Positions 1 to 6,570 are shown, counted from the stretch's first letter. The stretch: DNA of 64,000 nt from Cupriavidus gilardii (GCF_013314895.1 NZ_JABTYE010000014.1:1-64000); one strand, 5' to 3'. Translations and numbers: made by a program. Notes: a model not told the origin generated them from the letters alone.

Positions 1-173
1 GGTGCTGCTGGCCGCGCCTTGGTAGCCGGTGCTGCTGGCCGCGCCGTAGTCGCCGGTGCTGCTGGCCGCGCCTTGGTAGCCGGTGCTGCTGGCCGCGCCG
101 CGGGTGCCGGTGCTGCTGGCCGCGCCGTAGTCGCCGGTGCTGCTGGCCGCGCCTTGGTAGCCGGTGCTGCTGG
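1..173. repeat. 27-bp tandem repeat inside the DUF7666-like gene
   Basis: Six full 27-bp units start at 1, 28, 55, 82, 109 and 136, with a partial seventh to 173. All share GGTGCTGCTGGCCGCGCC and vary only in the last nine bases. The unit is a multiple of three and encodes 9-residue repeats on the minus strand, so selection is probably at protein level. The array continues beyond the window edge, so copy number is unknown. Confidence 0.95.
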
Positions 174-525
174 CGGGCGAATCCGGGTCGATCGGCTTGC
201 ACCGGCTCGTGGTGTACTCGATCGCCGCCTTGACCATGCCGACGATGTCGAGCTCAGCCTTGATGGAGATCTTGCGGCTTGCGACCTTCGTGTCGCCGCT
301 GTCTCGGCTCAGGTCGCCCGACTGCTCGACCACGGCGAAGCGGCTACCGGCGGGCGGGTAATAGCCGAACACGTCAAGCGGGTACTCGCAGGCATGAAAA
401 CCGCCGGCGCAGGCCTCGACGTCGCCCTCGTGTTCATAGGTCTTGCCGAGTTCGTACTGAAAGCCGCGGCACTGCATGTCCTTGTCGAAACCCTTGTAGG
501 TCACGATGGGCGTGGTGTCCGACAT
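1..525 (-). CDS. DUF7666-like phage protein with C-terminal GAASST repeats (partial)
   Basis: Reading leftward from ATG at 525, the frame stays open to the window edge (175 codons), so the C-terminus is missing. The first ~110 residues begin MSDTTPIVTYKGFDKDMQCR and contain GFHACEYPLDVFGYYPPAG, which I recognise as the DUF7666 type of phage/plasmid protein of unknown function. From about residue 117 it turns into 9-residue repeats such as GYQGAASST and GDYGAASST, the usual tail of this family. GGAGAA sits 6 nt upstream of the ATG and supports the start. It is in the leftward early operon driven by the pL-like promoter near 1375. Confidence 0.72.
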   Translation of the reverse strand, partial: MSDTTPIVTYKGFDKDMQCRGFQYELGKTYEHEGDVEACAGGFHACEYPLDVFGYYPPAGSRFAVVEQSGDLSRDSGDTKVASRKISIKAELDIVGMVKAAIEYTTSRCKPIDPDSPASSTGYQGAASSTGDYGAASSTGTRGAASSTGYQGAASSTGDYGAASSTGYQGAASST

Positions 526-562
526 CGATTGTTCTCCGTTGAGGTTGTTGCGTTGTCGTTGT

Positions 563-874
563 TCAGGCGGCTTGCCAGTGGGTATTGCCGCGCCAGTCAC
601 TGACCGGGCGTAGCGACCGCTCGTATGCCTCGCGGGCATCGCGTTCGAATCGCTCCCAGTGGGTGCCCTCGAGCGAGTCGCGCAGGCTGATCGTCGTGCC
701 GGCGATGGCGACGTCGGCCACATAGATCCGAGCGCTCATGCCGTTGCCAACGACGTTGCCGTACACCTCGACGCGCAGGTCGCCGAAGAAGGACGAGCAG
801 AGGTGTTCCAAGTCGTCCGCCACCTCGGGCTGGCCCGGGACTCGGATCAGGTCTTGGATGAGGGTGGCTGCCAT
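563..874 (-). CDS. Hypothetical phage early protein
   Basis: A 103-residue protein starting MAATLIQDLIRVPGQPEVAD, in the leftward early operon just upstream of the DUF7666-like gene. I do not recognise a domain. It has an LRVEVYGNVVGNGMSARIYV strand-like core, then an acidic/basic C-terminal helix. The frame is open further upstream, but GGAG lies 6 nt before this ATG. The longer version would overlap the opposite-strand zinc-ribbon gene, so the short form is preferred. Confidence 0.55.
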   Translation of the reverse strand: MAATLIQDLIRVPGQPEVADDLEHLCSSFFGDLRVEVYGNVVGNGMSARIYVADVAIAGTTISLRDSLEGTHWERFERDAREAYERSLRPVSDWRGNTHWQAA

Positions 875-964
875 CGCTTGCTCCATCAGATGGGTGGGAA
901 GGGCGCCCCATGCGAAAATCGTTGTCCCTACAACAACCTCGCCTCTAGCGAGGCGACCTTCCCA

Positions 965-1162
965 ATGACTCAAGAAATTGCTCAGCCGAAGTGCCCGGAC
1001 TGTGGTCTTGTCGGTGTCGATACGATCGGATGCACGCCAAGCCGTCAGAAGAACGGCGCCGGTGATCCGTGGTTCGAAATCGCTCACTGCATCGCCTGCG
1101 GGCACGTGTACGGAACCTTCGCTAAGGTCGTGAATCCGTCGTCGTATCGCATCGGCGGTTGA
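965..1162 (+). CDS. Small zinc-ribbon-like protein
   Basis: A 65-residue protein with two Cys pairs, CPDCG near the start and CIACG in the second half, separated by a GDPWFEIAHC segment and followed by HVYGTFAK. This is the layout of small phage/plasmid zinc-ribbon proteins. The function is unknown; binding of nucleic acid or a protein partner is inference. It lies on the opposite strand to its neighbours and overlaps the end of the next leftward gene by about 40 bp, so it may be an independently acquired gene. Longer upstream starts would run antisense through a real gene. Confidence 0.6.
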   Translation: MTQEIAQPKCPDCGLVGVDTIGCTPSRQKNGAGDPWFEIAHCIACGHVYGTFAKVVNPSSYRIGG

Positions 1163-1316
1163 CCGTATTGGCGTCCGTCGCTCGACGCGCGTAGTGATGG
1201 ACAGCTTCGTGCTGTCGCGCCTTGCGCGCATCGAGCAGGTCGAGCATGGGCTCGACGAGCCAGTACACGAGCCGCCAGAACGCGGCTCGTTTTCCTTTCG
1301 TGCGGGTGTTGTTCAT
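1122..1316 (-). CDS. First gene of the pL operon, small basic hypothetical protein
   Basis: A 64-residue, Arg/Lys-rich protein starting MNNTRTKGKRAAFWRLVYWL. It is the first reading frame downstream of the pL-like promoter (TTGACG/TAAGAT at 1380-1352). GGAG stands 6 nt before this ATG; an in-frame ATG four codons upstream is also possible. No domain is recognised. By position it corresponds to lambda N or other immediate-early left genes, but no antitermination motif is visible. Confidence 0.5.
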   Translation of the reverse strand: MNNTRTKGKRAAFWRLVYWLVEPMLDLLDARKARQHEAVHHYARRATDANTVNRRCDTTTDSRP

Positions 1317-1351
1317 CTGCGGCTCCATCGGTGTAGTGCGTCGATGGATGT

Positions 1352-1402
1352 ATCTTAGGACAGCCTAAAACATGCGTCAAGAATTATTTTAGGAAGGACT
1401 AA
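1352..1402 (-). promoter_or_regulatory. pL-like promoter with two repressor operators (OL)
   Basis: On the minus strand, -35 TTGACG (1380-1375) and -10 TAAGAT (1357-1352) are separated by exactly 17 nt. The operator TTAGGACAGCCTAA (1355-1368) covers the spacer and the edge of the -10. A second site, TTAGGAAGGACTAA (1389-1402), lies just upstream of the -35 and overlaps the stop codon of the 73-aa gene. The geometry copies that at pR (3242-3270), so one repressor should close both promoters. Confidence 0.88.
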
Positions 1403-1620
1403 AATTTCGCTCGACCGATGTCCGCCAGCAGTTCCGCGCTTACCTCGACAAGTGCCTGGACCGCGAGCTGTCGCGAAATGGCGTACGCACCCGAAATTGA
1501 ATAGGCATGTGTACCGTCCGGCTGCCACTGGATCGTAATCGTCCCGTCCGGCGGCTTCGGCTGGTGCTGCTCGCGCTGCGCCGATCCCCGGTAGCGCGCC
1601 AGCTCAATAACATTTGACAT
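1399..1620 (-). CDS. Hypothetical protein between pL and the cI operon terminator
   Basis: A 73-residue protein, MSNVIELARYRGSAQREQHQ at its start, with an ITIQWQPDGTHAYSISGAYA strand region and a helical end. No family is recognised. A GAGAGGGG stretch precedes the ATG. It follows the terminator at 1852-1875, so it needs its own promoter in the 1621-1845 gap. That gap also holds a small inverted repeat, TGTGTAGTTAGCACA (1681-1695), and a GCCGG/CCGGC hairpin (1637-1654) in the presumed leader. It may be a lysogeny-expressed gene independent of cI. Confidence 0.6.
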   Translation of the reverse strand: MSNVIELARYRGSAQREQHQPKPPDGTITIQWQPDGTHAYSISGAYAISRQLAVQALVEVSAELLADIGRAKF

Positions 1621-1851
1621 GGACCCCTCTCATGCTGCCGGTCCTTGTGCCGGCTCTTTGAGGGATCAAGTTAAGGGATTTGTGTAGTTAGCACATACAA
1701 AATGCCCTGCCGAGGTGCATGCGCTACAGGGTAGGGTGAGGCCCAATGTACCGATGGGGAGGTCGAGGCGCACTGAGCGCGTGGGGCGCATTAGGCGCTC
1801 CAGGTAGGCAGAGAGACTTGCCGGGGTAGGGCAAGCGATAGGCGTAAAAAA

Positions 1852-1875
1852 GCCCGCCGGAGTGGCGGGCTTTTT
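1852..1875 (-). terminator. Bidirectional terminator ending the cI operon
   Basis: GCCCGCC (1852-1858) and GGCGGGC (1864-1870) form a 7-bp stem with a 5-nt loop. T runs flank it on both strands (five T on the plus strand, six on the minus strand). It lies 16 bp after the last gene of the leftward cI operon and should end that transcript. Confidence 0.9.
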
Positions 1876-1890
1876 ACCTACGCGAGGCGT

Positions 1891-2076
1891 CTACTTGGTG
1901 CGTGTGAGTTGCTTCTTCGAGGCGCGGTCGATCGTTTTGGCCCTGATGACCCTCGACTGCGTCTTCACCATCTCCTGCTGCACATCACGTGTCGCTGCCA
2001 GCATCGCTTGAATGGGCGCGAAATAGAGCCGCGGCGTCTCTTTGGCTGCTTCCCAAAAAATCGTCCATGTGCTCAT
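1891..2076 (-). CDS. Small hypothetical protein, last gene of the cI operon
   Basis: A 61-residue protein starting MSTWTIFWEAAKETPRLYFA with a Lys/Arg-rich C-terminus. The aromatic N-terminal half may be an amphipathic or membrane-associated helix. Its ATG overlaps the TGA of the upstream membrane gene by 4 bp, so the two are translationally coupled and probably work together. A terminator follows directly. Function unknown. Confidence 0.65.
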   Translation of the reverse strand: MSTWTIFWEAAKETPRLYFAPIQAMLAATRDVQQEMVKTQSRVIRAKTIDRASKKQLTRTK

Positions 2077-2348
2077 TTCATCTCCTCAAAGGCTGCTTGA
2101 ACTGCGTTCCAAAGGAAGAATAGCATGCAGACCGCGTCTGCCGCGAAGATCAAGTACTCCAAGCCGGTCAGGCCGATCACCAAGGCATAGGATGCGCCAT
2201 TTGCCTCAAGGAACGAAACGAACTTCCCTAGCCCAAAGGCGAGCAACGCAAGGATTACGAAGATCGCCGCTCCCGCCAGCGCGTGTCCCGCAAACGCCCA
2301 CACGGCTTTCCATGGGGACTGGTGTCCCCGGTTCTTGTTATTCGACAT
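2073..2348 (-). CDS. Two-helix membrane protein in the cI operon
   Basis: A 91-residue protein with two hydrophobic stretches, roughly residues 15-46 and 54-84, and charged ends (SNNKNRG at the N-terminus, EEMK at the C-terminus). It is a small inner-membrane protein. It lies downstream of the repressor on the same strand and is coupled to the 61-aa gene, so it should be made in lysogens. By position it resembles lambda rexB, but no sequence relation to RexB is claimed. Confidence 0.7.
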   Translation of the reverse strand: MSNNKNRGHQSPWKAVWAFAGHALAGAAIFVILALLAFGLGKFVSFLEANGASYALVIGLTGLEYLIFAADAVCMLFFLWNAVQAAFEEMK

Positions 2349-2432
2349 TCTCTTTTTGGTTTTGTTGCGACCGGGCGGATCTGCCGGCTTGGCTCAGCCG
2401 GTCTTCTTCTGGTCGGCCTGCACACGGCTCCC

Positions 2433-2747
2433 CTAGAAGCCGCCTTTCAATATAAATTCGAGGTGTTTCTCAATGTCCTGGAAGACCTCAGATGACTCAT
2501 CCATCAACATCGCGCGTTCAGCAGGATGAAATTCACCGCTGGGCGGAAGATCTCTTAAGCTTCGGAGACCCTTCTCCAGAAGAACGCGAGCAAGCGATCC
2601 AATGGCTCCTGGCTCTTCGTCGGCGCCTTTCTCGACGCATTTCTGTTTGGCAAGCGCAGTTATCAGCACAAGCACCAGATGCTCAAGGACCAGGACCTGA
2701 TGCCTGAGCCTTTGGTGCTCAAGGTCGTGCTCTGTGAAGGTCGGCAT
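2433..2747 (-). CDS. Coiled-coil hypothetical protein next to cI
   Basis: A 104-residue protein starting MPTFTEHDLEHQRLRHQVLV. The first ~35 residues have Leu/Val spaced as in a heptad coiled coil or amphipathic helix; the rest is charged and helical. It is 33 bp downstream of the repressor gene on the same strand. An opposite-strand open frame at 2492-2707 was judged the shadow, because this one matches the operon direction and the heptad pattern. Function unknown. Confidence 0.55.
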   Translation of the reverse strand: MPTFTEHDLEHQRLRHQVLVLEHLVLVLITALAKQKCVEKGADEEPGAIGSLARVLLEKGLRSLRDLPPSGEFHPAERAMLMDESSEVFQDIEKHLEFILKGGF

Positions 2748-2780
2748 TCCGATCTCGTTCCCTGACTTTTCTTTTGCGGC

Positions 2781-3206
2781 TCAGCCGGTTTTTTTGTGCT
2801 GCCCAGGCAGGCGGCGCGAGCCGGCTACGCCGGTGACCTCCGCAGGGCGGTCAGCATTCTTTCCTTTGCGCTCCCATCGATCGATGGTCTGCGAAATGAA
2901 GTCGTCGACCCGCTCGATCTCGTCTGCTGGGAGCTGCATTACCGCGTTGACGTCAACCGAGAATGGCCACACGTCGCGCTGGAACTTCGGCAACTCACCA
3001 AACAACACCCACTCTGGCCGAATGCCGAGCTCGCGACAGATTGCAAACAGGCGATGAGCGCCTATGGTCTCAGCTGGCTTGATGCTGGCGGCGCCCACCC
3101 ATGCGGAGAACGTGGGCGCAGACACGCCTGCCTTCTTGGCGAGAGAGTTGTTGGACTGGCCGCTTTCCTCGCAGGCGGCGGCAAGCCGGTCATTCCACGT
3201 TTCCAT
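2781..3206 (-). CDS. CI-like HTH repressor
   Basis: A 141-residue XRE-type protein. The helix-turn-helix spans about residues 16-45 (SNNSLAKKAGVSAPTFSAWV). The rest is short and has no visible S24 peptidase Ser/Lys dyad, so it is unlike self-cleaving lambda CI. It is divergent from the Cro-like gene across a three-operator region, the normal place for the prophage repressor. The operator at 3206-3219 overlaps its start codon and ribosome-binding region, which suggests negative autoregulation. How it is inactivated at induction is not visible here. Confidence 0.88.
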   Translation of the reverse strand: METWNDRLAAACEESGQSNNSLAKKAGVSAPTFSAWVGAASIKPAETIGAHRLFAICRELGIRPEWVLFGELPKFQRDVWPFSVDVNAVMQLPADEIERVDDFISQTIDRWERKGKNADRPAEVTGVAGSRRLPGQHKKTG

Positions 3207-3270
3207 TAGGTAAGCCTAACCGATTGCGTTTTAGGATGCCCTTGCATATTCTTTTAGGAAGACCTAAAAT
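3206..3270. promoter_or_regulatory. OR region with pR promoter and three operators
   Basis: Rightward pR: -35 TTGCAT (3242-3247), 17-nt spacer, -10 TAAAAT (3265-3270). Operators are TTAGGTAAGCCTAA (3206-3219), a half-degenerate TTAGGATGCCCTTG (3231-3244) that touches the -35, and TTAGGAAGACCTAA (3254-3267) between -35 and -10. Centres are about 25 and 23 bp apart. The first site overlaps the cI start, the third blocks pR. This is the layout of a lambdoid switch built on a different operator. Confidence 0.9.
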
Positions 3271-3301
3271 AGGACCGGAAGACCAATGCACAGGGAACGT
3301 C

Positions 3302-3532
3302 ATGAACGAGTACGACCACTACGCCGTAACAGCAATCGAGCGAATGGGCGGCACGTCCGCCGTCGCTCGACTCTGCGAGATCGCTCCAGCGTCGGTGTCT
3401 GAGTGGAAGCGCACTGGCATCCCCAGGTCGCGCTTGCAGTACCTCAAGCTGGCGCGTCCGGATGCCTTTGATGGCCTTGTCGAGCCGATGAGCGCTTGCA
3501 CCAGCAAGGAATCGTCTGCTCAGGCCGCGTGA
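3302..3532 (+). CDS. Cro-like HTH protein
   Basis: A 76-residue protein. The HTH is clear at residues ~15-40 (GGTSAVARLCEIAPASVSEW), followed by KRTGIPRSRLQYLKLARP, typical of Cro/YdaS-type small regulators in Burkholderiales phages. It is the first gene after pR, divergent from cI, and AGGGA precedes the ATG. It should repress cI and early transcription by binding the same operators, with different site preference. Confidence 0.85.
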   Translation: MNEYDHYAVTAIERMGGTSAVARLCEIAPASVSEWKRTGIPRSRLQYLKLARPDAFDGLVEPMSACTSKESSAQAA

Positions 3533-3589
3533 CCGTGGCTATGCCTTCCCGTTCCTCTCGTGGTCGTCCATTTTGCCGAAGGAGAAGAG

Positions 3590-3721
3590 ATGAAACGACT
3601 GTATGCCCGTTTGATGCTCTGGATCATTCGCCCAGCATTGAGCCTGCACGTCCGCGCCTCAGCGGAAAGCGCGGCGCCTTCCGCCAACGACGCGGAAGCG
3701 TTCAAGAGATTAGGTCTTTGA
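3590..3721 (+). CDS. Small phage protein, 43 aa
   Basis: MKRLYARLMLWIIRPALSLH at the start, then an Ala/Ser-rich end closing with AFKRLGL. A very good ribosome site (AAGGAGAAGAG) precedes the ATG, and position and strand fit the pR operon. The N-terminal half could be a short membrane-active helix. It overlaps the end of the opposite-strand gene by 20 bp. Function unknown. Confidence 0.6.
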   Translation: MKRLYARLMLWIIRPALSLHVRASAESAAPSANDAEAFKRLGL

Positions 3722-3929
3722 GCGCGTCGCGATGCTTGTACAGGCTTTCCTTCCAGTCGTCGCTTCTGCCGATTGTGGCGAAGGCTGCAGCGATGGAGTC
3801 CAGGTTCCGGTCGAACTCGGTGAAAAACCGCTCCCGTGCGTCCTGGGGCTGGACTTTCGCGAGCGCGATGAAGGCCGCCTCCAACGCGCGAAGGTGAGCG
3901 TCCAACTTCTCCAAAGTCATCGTTTCCAT
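3702..3929 (-). CDS. Hypothetical helical protein
   Basis: A 75-residue protein, METMTLEKLDAHLRALEAAF at the start, strongly helical and charged, without a recognised domain. AGGGGAAC precedes this ATG; the frame continues upstream but only through low-quality sequence. It faces against the early right operon, so it must have its own promoter in 3930-4025, where it would be divergent from the next gene. Confidence 0.6.
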   Translation of the reverse strand: METMTLEKLDAHLRALEAAFIALAKVQPQDARERFFTEFDRNLDSIAAAFATIGRSDDWKESLYKHRDALKDLIS

Positions 3930-4025
3930 GCGTTCCCCTGGTTTGGGTGGTTGAGAAAGTGAGATGGCTCGATTTTTCCATATCCATGGGGAATGCACCC
4001 CTTTACCTGATTGTTGAGGTACCCG

Positions 4026-4250
4026 ATGTCCCGCCGTGCTGAGTTTCGGAACGAGGTGAAGACGCGTCTTCGTGACCGCGCCTACGAAGCCCTCCAGCTC
4101 TACAAGGAGGTCCACGGGATCGATTCGGATTCCGCGGCTCTCGCCCGCATCGCCGAGATTGCTTTGTTCGGCGCTGTCGGAACTTTGCCCGTCGCGATCA
4201 GCGGCGTCAGTGACGGTTTGGGCCATTCCGGCCCGCTGGTGGCGGCATGA
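4026..4250 (+). CDS. Hypothetical early protein, possible small DNA-binding regulator
   Basis: A 74-residue protein starting MSRRAEFRNEVKTRLRDRAY. The basic N-terminal helix and the SAALARIAEIALFG segment resemble small regulators in phage early operons, but no family can be named firmly. TTGAGG lies 8 nt before this ATG. It overlaps the next gene by 4 bp (ATGA), so the two form one operon. Confidence 0.6.
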   Translation: MSRRAEFRNEVKTRLRDRAYEALQLYKEVHGIDSDSAALARIAEIALFGAVGTLPVAISGVSDGLGHSGPLVAA

Positions 4251-4450
4251 GCCAGGTCAAGACGGAAGTGGTCGCGCTGATTCCGCCGGACGAGGCGAGG
4301 GACTTGGTGATGAAAGCCGCTGCGATGGGATGCAACACGCCCGATTTGCTCGGGATGCTGATCCTGGAAGCCGCCTATGGGTCGTTACACCCCGAGGTCA
4401 TCGCCTTCCATAAGCGGGCCAAGCAGGGACAAGTTGGGACGCAGGGGTAG
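4247..4450 (+). CDS. Hypothetical early protein
   Basis: A 67-residue protein (MSQVKTEVVALIPPDEARDL at the start) with a helical MKAAAMGCNTPDLLGMLILE core. It is translationally coupled to the gene before it and lies 3 bp ahead of the replication gene. No domain is recognised; a regulatory or replication-accessory role is only suggested by position. Confidence 0.6.
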   Translation: MSQVKTEVVALIPPDEARDLVMKAAAMGCNTPDLLGMLILEAAYGSLHPEVIAFHKRAKQGQVGTQG

Positions 4451-4452
4451 CA

Positions 4453-5334
4453 ATGCGCGACTACGGCAAGGTCAGCCCTCAGTTTTGGATGGGGCGAACG
4501 GGAAAGGAGTTGCGCAAGCGTGGCCCCGAGGCGCAGCTTGTCGCGCTGTACCTGATGACCTGTCCTCACGCCAATATGCTCGGCCTCTACTACGTGCCGC
4601 TGATGTACATCGCGCACGAGACTGGCTTGGGCATGGAAGGGGCATCGAAGGGGCTTGCATGGGCCATCGAAGCTGGGTTCTGCGAGTACGACGAGGACTC
4701 CGAAGTGGTCTGGGTGGTCGAAATGGCCCACTACCAGATCGGAGAGCGTCTGAGCCCGAGCGATAAGCGCTGTGCAGGGGTGCAGAACGAGTACAACGCG
4801 CTTCCCGAAAACCCTTATCTGGCGCGGTTTTTCGAGAAATACGAGGCTGATTTCAACCTCACGAGAAAGCGCGAAAACGGAAGCCCCTTGGAAGCCCCTT
4901 CCAAGCCCCTTGCAAGCCAAGAGCAGGAACAAGAGCAAGAGCAAGAGAAGGAACAGAAAAGAGTAGATGCGCCGGCAAAGCCGTCGCCTGCTAGCCGCGG
5001 GTCTGCGTTGCCCAAGGACTGGGAGCCGGACGACGAGCAAATCGCGTTCTGTCGCAGCACTCGGCCTGACCTGGACCCTCGCGCTGTTGCCGAGCGATTC
5101 CGCGATTACTGGATCGCGCAGCCTGGCGCCAAGGGCCGCAAGTCCGACTGGCCTGCGACGTGGCGCAACTGGGTGCGAAACGAGAAGGCCGTACCGCGCG
5201 CCGGGCCCGCGCAGCAGAGCAGGCTGGACCAGCAGAAGCAAATCCTCGACGAATTGACCGGACGCAGCAGGGACAGAAGCTATGACCCCGACGACCCTTT
5301 CACCATCGAAGCCACAGCGCGCCTCGTCGGCTGA
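4453..5334 (+). CDS. Lambda O-like replication initiation protein
   Basis: A 293-residue protein with a winged-helix-like N-terminal half (about 1-120), a Gln/Glu-rich linker (EQEQEQEQEKEQK, ~157-169), and a C-terminal DnaT/primosomal-type module around 185-245 (LPKDWEPDDEQIAFCR, then DWPATWRNWVRNE). This architecture fits phage initiators that bind origin iterons lying inside their own gene, as lambda O does. Four 11-bp-spaced iterons do lie within it, at 4881-4922. Its end overlaps the P-like gene by 53 bp. Confidence 0.75.
   Translation: MRDYGKVSPQFWMGRTGKELRKRGPEAQLVALYLMTCPHANMLGLYYVPLMYIAHETGLGMEGASKGLAWAIEAGFCEYDEDSEVVWVVEMAHYQIGERLSPSDKRCAGVQNEYNALPENPYLARFFEKYEADFNLTRKRENGSPLEAPSKPLASQEQEQEQEQEKEQKRVDAPAKPSPASRGSALPKDWEPDDEQIAFCRSTRPDLDPRAVAERFRDYWIAQPGAKGRKSDWPATWRNWVRNEKAVPRAGPAQQSRLDQQKQILDELTGRSRDRSYDPDDPFTIEATARLVG
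4881..4970 (+). repeat. Candidate phage replication origin: four iterons plus purine-rich tract
   Basis: AAGCCCCTT occurs at 4881, 4892 and 4903, and a degenerate AAGCCAAGA at 4914, so spacing is exactly 11 bp, about one helical turn. Eleven is not a multiple of three, so the repeat is not forced by the protein it encodes. A strand-asymmetric A/G-rich stretch (4920-4970) follows. Iterons then an easily melted tract inside the O-like gene is the lambda ori plan. Confidence 0.65.
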
Positions 5335-6001
5335 CTGGCCGGCCGCAGCGCTTCCCGAGCATTGGATCGATTCGCTGTTCGAGCGGCTGGAAGGCTTCTA
5401 CGGCGCCAAGTTCGCCAACGCTTGGGCAGGCACGAGCCGAGCCGCGATGCGGCGTCTGTGGGCGATCGAACTGGCGACGCTTGGTCGCGATGAGCTGGCC
5501 TTCGGTGTCAAGGCGCTGCGCACGCTGGCATGGCCTCCGACGCTGCCCGAGTTCATCGCTCTGTGCCGCCCTCCGGTCAACTACGACGCGGCGCTGTACG
5601 AGGCCACGCAGCAGCTTCGCCTGCGGGGCGAAGGCAAGGATCAATGGACCAATCCGGCGTTCTACTGGGCCGCAGTCAAGGTTGGGGAGTTCGACATGCT
5701 GAACCTGTCGCACAGCGCGCTCATCAAGCGCTACAGCGCAGCGCTGGATGAGGTGCTGCGAGGCGAGGTCAACCCTGTGCCGCCGCGTGCTGTCGCCCTG
5801 CCGGCGACTGGCAAGACCCGTGCGCAACCGGAGCGGGTGCAGGCTGCCGTAGCCGAGGTCAAGGCGATGCGCAAGGACGTGGGCAACAAGGACTGGGCCA
5901 AGCGGATCTTGGAGCGGCAGAAGCGGGGCGAGAAGTTCACGCTCGCCGTTGTGGACATGGCCAAGCGCGCGCTGGGGATGCCGATCGGAGTTGCCGCATG
6001 A
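5282..6001 (+). CDS. Lambda P-like replication protein (helicase loader type)
   Basis: A 239-residue protein of the phage replication protein P type. An N-terminal region with WIDSLFERLEGFYGAKFANA and RRLWAIELATLGRDELAFGV matches the alpha-helical P family that recruits the host replicative helicase. A Lys/Arg-rich C-terminus (KDWAKRILERQKRGEKF) ends it. It overlaps the O-like gene upstream, and its stop overlaps the next start (ATGA). Helicase-loader function is inferred from family and context. Confidence 0.78.
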   Translation: MTPTTLSPSKPQRASSADWPAAALPEHWIDSLFERLEGFYGAKFANAWAGTSRAAMRRLWAIELATLGRDELAFGVKALRTLAWPPTLPEFIALCRPPVNYDAALYEATQQLRLRGEGKDQWTNPAFYWAAVKVGEFDMLNLSHSALIKRYSAALDEVLRGEVNPVPPRAVALPATGKTRAQPERVQAAVAEVKAMRKDVGNKDWAKRILERQKRGEKFTLAVVDMAKRALGMPIGVAA

Positions 6002-6570
6002 CGACGGCCCAAGAGATTGAGGACATCATTCGGCGCCATAGCCGATACCCCATGGGAACGGTGGACGCGTCGCTGCCGATCGGCAAACGGTTTGACGCGA
6101 TCCGGTCGAACTATAGGTCCAAAGCGCGCCGCGTCGAGGATGGGCTCGACACATGGAGTTATGGGGACCCGTATGAGATCGCTGATTGGGTCAGCATCTT
6201 CTCGCCGATCGAATATGACGCTTGGTGCGAGATTCGTGGCCTGGGTGTACCGCTTTGGCCCCAGCTTCCGGTTGGTAAGTACTTCGTCGACTTCGGCAAT
6301 CCGGTTGTGAAGATCGCCCTGGAATGCGATGGGAAGGAGTGGCATGACGCGGAGAGGGACGCCAAGCGAGACGCCGACCTTCTGGAGTTGGGGTGGTCGG
6401 TCTATCGCGTTACGGGAAAGCAGTGTGCGAAAACGCGGTTCATGCTCTCTCCCGAACAAAAGAGGGACTACGGAGAGGATGTAGACAGCGCGTACATCCA
6501 GCGCTACGACAGCGAAACCGTAGTCGGCGCCATCAAGAAGATCAAGCAACGAATGGAAGGGCGCGCATGA
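5998..6570 (+). CDS. PD-(D/E)XK-type endonuclease, DUF559/VSR-like
   Basis: A 190-residue protein. The centre (about residues 86-140) reads YFVDFGNPVVKIALECDG then KRDADLLELGWSVYRVTG, the D...ExD core and conserved GW-V-R strand of VSR/DUF559 nucleases. The catalytic candidates are the Asp in YFVDF and the Glu/Asp in LECDG. It sits between replication gene P and rusA, so a role in phage recombination or DNA processing is likely but inferred. Confidence 0.68.
   Translation: MTTAQEIEDIIRRHSRYPMGTVDASLPIGKRFDAIRSNYRSKARRVEDGLDTWSYGDPYEIADWVSIFSPIEYDAWCEIRGLGVPLWPQLPVGKYFVDFGNPVVKIALECDGKEWHDAERDAKRDADLLELGWSVYRVTGKQCAKTRFMLSPEQKRDYGEDVDSAYIQRYDSETVVGAIKKIKQRMEGRA

Noticed and set aside
2492-2707. 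Rightward open frame of 71 codons
   Set aside because: It is antisense to the 104-aa gene, which follows the operon direction and has a heptad pattern.
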